From Pirellulales bacterium (GTDB lineage Bacteria; Planctomycetota; Planctomycetia; Pirellulales; Lacipirellulaceae): a stretch of 64,000 bases of DNA. A program made the translations under genes and the position numbers. The notes below the pieces were generated by a model. That model did no database searches. It saw only the letters and a program-made list of their open reading frames with translations, and was not told the DNA's origin. Shown here piece after piece: positions 59,488 to 64,000 of the stretch. The stretch covers positions 248,001 through 312,000 of the forward strand of contig JAHBXQ010000002.1 in the NCBI GenBank assembly GCA_019636345.1. The letters are read 5' to 3'. How positions within the stretch are numbered: the first letter of the stretch is position 1; each line of letters opens with the position of its first letter.

Positions 59488-59513
59488 GGTTCGCCTTGCT
59501 GGGCTGCCGGGAC

Positions 59514-59765
59514 TCACTCGACGCTAAAAAACCGGGAGTCGGTTCCTCCCGGGCCGATCTTGAATTGGACACGTCGGGCGCACTTGGGGCAGTGCCCCAC
59601 GAACGCGTCGCCCGCCCTGGTACGGTAGATCCGCGAGTACGCTCCGCAGCAGTCGAACCGTACGCCGAGGTACCTCTCGGACTCGGTCCGCTGTTGCGGG
59701 GCGATCGCGGGGGGGGCCGCGTCGGGGACGGGGCTGGCGAGGTCGAGATGTTGGCCGACGAGCAT
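59514..59765 (-). CDS. small conserved planctomycete protein, zinc-ribbon-like
   Basis: An 83-residue protein. The first 30 residues are Pro/Ala-rich. The core is YLGVRFDCCGAYSRIYRTRAGDAFVGHCPKCARRVQFKIGPGGTDSRFF, with a CC...CPKC arrangement that could bind zinc. I recognise the pattern as recurring in planctomycetes but know of no function. It lies upstream of the leuA promoter on the same strand. Confidence 0.7.
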   Translation of the reverse strand: MLVGQHLDLASPVPDAAPPAIAPQQRTESERYLGVRFDCCGAYSRIYRTRAGDAFVGHCPKCARRVQFKIGPGGTDSRFFSVE

Positions 59766-60188
59766 GGTCGTGGGGGGCCGGAGCGCCTGGGGAACGGTGG
59801 CGGAGCGAAGATCCCGTGCATGTCGCGCGGGGTTAGCCGTCGACTCTAGCTCGGTCGCCGACGGGGGCGTAGAGCAGTTTTCCTGCCGCCGGGCTTAAAG
59901 TCGGCAAGTTCGCTGTGGTCGGTCGTCCGCTTCCGGTTGCCGACGCCCGGTAGTGATACGATTTGCCAAATTGACGGGTGGCTGGAGTCGAACGAAGTGA
60001 GCCCCCAGCGGATTCCCTGGGGGCTCCGCTGCGCTGCGACCCCAGCCACCTTTCCAAGGCGCACTACCCGACGCCCGCCTCCCGTGGCGCATCGAGCCGC
60101 TTGCGATAAACTGGCGAAGTTGCCGTCAGAACGCCTCGCCGATTCGTCGCTGCCGACGCCCGATTTCCCCCTAGCCGAATCCTCTCCC
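59766..60188. other. divergent intergenic region with repeat B
   Basis: These 423 bases lie between the small protein gene (minus) and ispD (plus). They contain the 74-base inverted repeat at 59977-60050 and no recognised gene. The last 140 bases before ispD show no consensus promoter. Confidence 0.5.
59977..60050. repeat. long imperfect inverted repeat, family B copy 2
   Basis: The left arm is GGTGGCTGGAGTCGAACGAA and onward through GTGAGCCCCCAG; the right arm is CTGGGGGCTCCGCTGCGCTG and onward through CGACCCCAGCCACC (ending 60050). The arms pair over about 32 positions with a few mismatches around an eight-base loop. The left arm is nearly identical to the inverted right arm of the element at 56224-56304. 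Confidence 0.7.
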
Positions 60189-60938
60189 ATGCCCCGTTAC
60201 GCCGTCATCCTCCCCGCCGCCGGGCGCAGCGAGCGATTTCGCGATCCCGCGTACAAGAAGCCGTTTGCCCCGCTCGCCGGGCGGGCCGTCTGGCTCCATG
60301 CCGCCGAGCGGTTCCTGAGTCGCCCCGACGTGAGGCAGGTGATCGTGGTCATCGCCGAGGAGGATCGGGACGAGTTCCAGATGAAGTTCGGCGCCAACCT
60401 GGCGTTTCTGGGGGTGAAGGTTTGCGTCGGGGGCGCTGAACGAGCCGATTCGATCGCCGCCGCCCTCAAGCTCCTCGACGCGGAAATCGAGTTCGTCGCC
60501 GTTCACGACGCGGCCCGGCCCTGCCTCACCGACGCCGCGGTCGACGATGTGTTCGCGGCTGCAGCCAACTCGGGCGCCGCAATCCTAGCCATGCCGGTTG
60601 CGGCGACGCTCAAGCGGGTCGTCCCCGACAGTGCGCCGCCGACAATCGCCGAGACCGTCGACCGCCGCGGACTGTGGGAGGCTCAGACGCCCCAGGTGTT
60701 TCGCCGCGACTGGCTCGAAGCGGCGTACGCGGGCCGGACCGAACAGGCGCCGACCGACGACGCGGCGCTTGTGGAGCGACTCGGCCATGCGGTGACATTG
60801 GTCGAGGGTTCGCCGTTGAACATCAAGCTGACCGCCAAGAACGATTTGAAGCTGGCCGAGCAGATCCTCAAGGTGCTCCCCAAACCCCCGGCTGCCGGCG
60901 GAGCGCACCCCTTCGGCGACGACGACTTGTGGCGATAA
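60189..60938 (+). CDS. ispD: 2-C-methyl-D-erythritol 4-phosphate cytidylyltransferase
   Basis: A 249-residue enzyme of the MEP isoprenoid pathway that transfers CMP to methylerythritol phosphate. The nucleotide-binding start is YAVILPAAGRSERFRDPAYKKPFAPLAGR; further hallmarks are GAERADSIAAAL, VAVHDAARPCLT, AAILAMPVAATLKRV, LWEAQTPQVFRRD, TDDAALVERLGHAVTLVEGSPLNIKLTAKNDLKLAE. The final 25 residues are a short extension. The start at 60189 removes an unconserved N-terminal extension that runs through the repeat element. Confidence 0.94.
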   Translation: MPRYAVILPAAGRSERFRDPAYKKPFAPLAGRAVWLHAAERFLSRPDVRQVIVVIAEEDRDEFQMKFGANLAFLGVKVCVGGAERADSIAAALKLLDAEIEFVAVHDAARPCLTDAAVDDVFAAAANSGAAILAMPVAATLKRVVPDSAPPTIAETVDRRGLWEAQTPQVFRRDWLEAAYAGRTEQAPTDDAALVERLGHAVTLVEGSPLNIKLTAKNDLKLAEQILKVLPKPPAAGGAHPFGDDDLWR

Positions 60939-60995
60939 TTCGCCGTACGAGAAGTTGCCGTTTGAGGCCCGCGACCGGCGAATGCTTGCGAATGA

Positions 60996-63131
<2,136 letters not shown>

Positions 63132-63260
63132 CCGACGAGTCGAGGTCTCGACCTGACCGCGCTACTGTGCGGGTTGGAGCCGCGCCGCCCGCTTGTCCGC
63201 ACATCGCCATGCGAAACGCGGGCGATTACAGTGGAGATTCCGCCCGCCCCCGGTACGTCC

Positions 63261-64000
63261 ATGACCGCCGCCTTCGACGCCCGCGCACACTCGTACGCCA
63301 AGCACGCGTTCATTCAGCGTGACGCGGCGGCTTGGTTGGCCGAGTGGTTGGAGCCGCAAGGGAGCACCGCATCGCTTGCCGCGATCGAGTTCGGACCGGG
63401 GGACGGAGTCTTTACGCGCCGCCTGGCGGGGCGGTTCGCCTCGTTGCGGGCCGTCGAAATCGCCCCCCGGATGGTCGCTCGCGGCGCCAAGGCGCTCCCC
63501 GAGGTCGTGTGGAGCGTGGGAGACGCGTGGAGGCCCGAGCGACTTGGTCGGCAACTCGTCGACCGGCTCTACTCGTCCAGCATGCTCCAATGGTGTCCCG
63601 ACCCCACGGGCGTGCTCAGGCGGTGGCGCCGTCAGCTTCGCCCCGGCGGCAGGACGCTCAACGGGTTCTATGTGGCGCCGACGTTGTCGGAGTGGCGGTC
63701 GCTCGGCGCAGCTTGTTCGCCGTTCGTTTGGCGAAGTCCGCACGATTGGACGCGCACGTTCGCGGACGCGGGCTGGAGGGTGCTGCGGAGCGAGTCCCAG
63801 ACGCGCAAGTACTTGTTTCCCACAGCGCTCGACCTGCTGCGGTTTTTCCACCGCACCGGCGCCGTCGTGCCGCAGAAGACCCCTGCCGGCGCCGTCCGCA
63901 GGATGCTGCGCGAACTTGACCGCCGGTACGCGGCCTCCAGCACCGCCCGCGGGGTGCCGACGGAGTGGACGTTCTTCCGGATCGAAGCGGCGCGCGAGTG
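63261..64000 (+). CDS. BioC-like SAM-dependent methyltransferase (3' end outside window)
   Basis: At least 246 residues, open to the window end. The layout matches malonyl-ACP O-methyltransferase BioC, which primes biotin synthesis: FDARAHSYAKHAFIQRDAAAWLAEWL, the SAM-binding AIEFGPGDGVFTRRLAGRF, the acidic VEIAPRMVARGAKALPEV, VDRLYSSSMLQWCPDPTGVLRRWRRQLRPGGRTL, and the late segment LDLLRFFHRTGAV. The ATG at 63261 starts the protein. Other methyltransferases share this fold, so the biotin role is likely but not proved. No other bio gene is visible. Confidence 0.75.
   Translation, partial: MTAAFDARAHSYAKHAFIQRDAAAWLAEWLEPQGSTASLAAIEFGPGDGVFTRRLAGRFASLRAVEIAPRMVARGAKALPEVVWSVGDAWRPERLGRQLVDRLYSSSMLQWCPDPTGVLRRWRRQLRPGGRTLNGFYVAPTLSEWRSLGAACSPFVWRSPHDWTRTFADAGWRVLRSESQTRKYLFPTALDLLRFFHRTGAVVPQKTPAGAVRRMLRELDRRYAASSTARGVPTEWTFFRIEAARE

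Larger units (their letters stand above)
59147..59513 (-). promoter_or_regulatory. leuA leader region
   Basis: The gap between leuA and the upstream gene is a complete attenuation leader, in minus-strand order. The promoter is at 59487-59459. The leader peptide leuL is at 59414-59361. CTAGGCC (59399-59393, within the leucine codons) pairs with GGCCTAG (59367-59361). The same downstream segment, GGGCC (59368-59364), can instead pair with GGCCC in the left arm of the terminator (59319-59315). The terminator is at 59325-59295. When charged tRNA-Leu is scarce, stalling at leucine codons would leave the second pairing free and prevent termination. Confidence 0.75.

Overview
The window is a GC-rich chromosomal segment of a planctomycete, most likely of the Pirellulales. 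The evidence is the set of lineage-typical families: two DUF1559 type II pseudopilin-like proteins (3067-4092, 41462-42487), two PEP-CTERM proteins, one of them with a dockerin-like calcium loop, a DUF1573 protein, a DUF1080 protein, a long PurL with a built-in PurS-like region, and several small conserved proteins of unknown function. GTG and TTG starts are frequent and few genes have a clear Shine-Dalgarno site. No convincing rRNA or tRNA gene, CRISPR array, prophage or insertion sequence was seen.

Layout. 1-8.8 kb: the end of an RND efflux pump, a PEP-CTERM protein, a pseudopilin, a cyclophilin, an LptF/LptG permease, and then comF, a DUF502 protein and hemC. 9.0-27.9 kb: a flagellar locus on one strand, in the order flgF, flgG, flgA, flgH, flgI, flgJ (rod-binding part only), flgN, flgK, flgL, fliW, csrA, fliC, fliD, fliS. 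It starts at a near-consensus sigma-54 promoter (9001-9017). A perfect intrinsic terminator follows fliC. FlgL, FliC and FliD are two to three times their usual size because of inserted repeats, so this bacterium appears to build its hook-filament junction, filament and cap from oversized, domain-decorated subunits. FliW and CsrA lie directly before flagellin, as expected for flagellin-FliW-CsrA partner switching.

28-44.8 kb: mqnD (futalosine menaquinone route), a repeat-rich gap, a second PEP-CTERM protein, a minus-strand tyrA-purL-purQ run, DUF1573 and DUF1080 exported proteins, a Cys-rich TolC-like lipoprotein, two planctomycete proteins of unknown function, a pseudopilin behind a strong sigma-70 promoter, tyrS, a cupin and a small membrane protein. 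44.9-57.6 kb: a divergent UvrA, a ThiF/MoeB-like enzyme, a Ser/Thr kinase, a GNAT acetyltransferase, the primary-type sigma factor, an AtuA-like (DUF1446) protein followed by an enoyl-CoA hydratase, and a NagX/HGSNAT-like membrane acyltransferase. 57.6-64 kb: leuA, a small zinc-ribbon-like protein, ispD, ligA and a BioC-like methyltransferase cut by the window end.

The most notable regulatory find is a complete leucine attenuator in front of leuA (59295-59490, minus strand). It has a promoter, a 17-residue leader peptide with eight leucines (three of them in A/T-rich codons that are unusual here), mutually exclusive stems, and a 10-bp terminator hairpin with a seven-U tail. Two families of intergenic palindromes (29.4-30.6 kb and 56.2/60.0 kb) and a cluster of short repeats upstream of the sigma-54 promoter also deserve attention.
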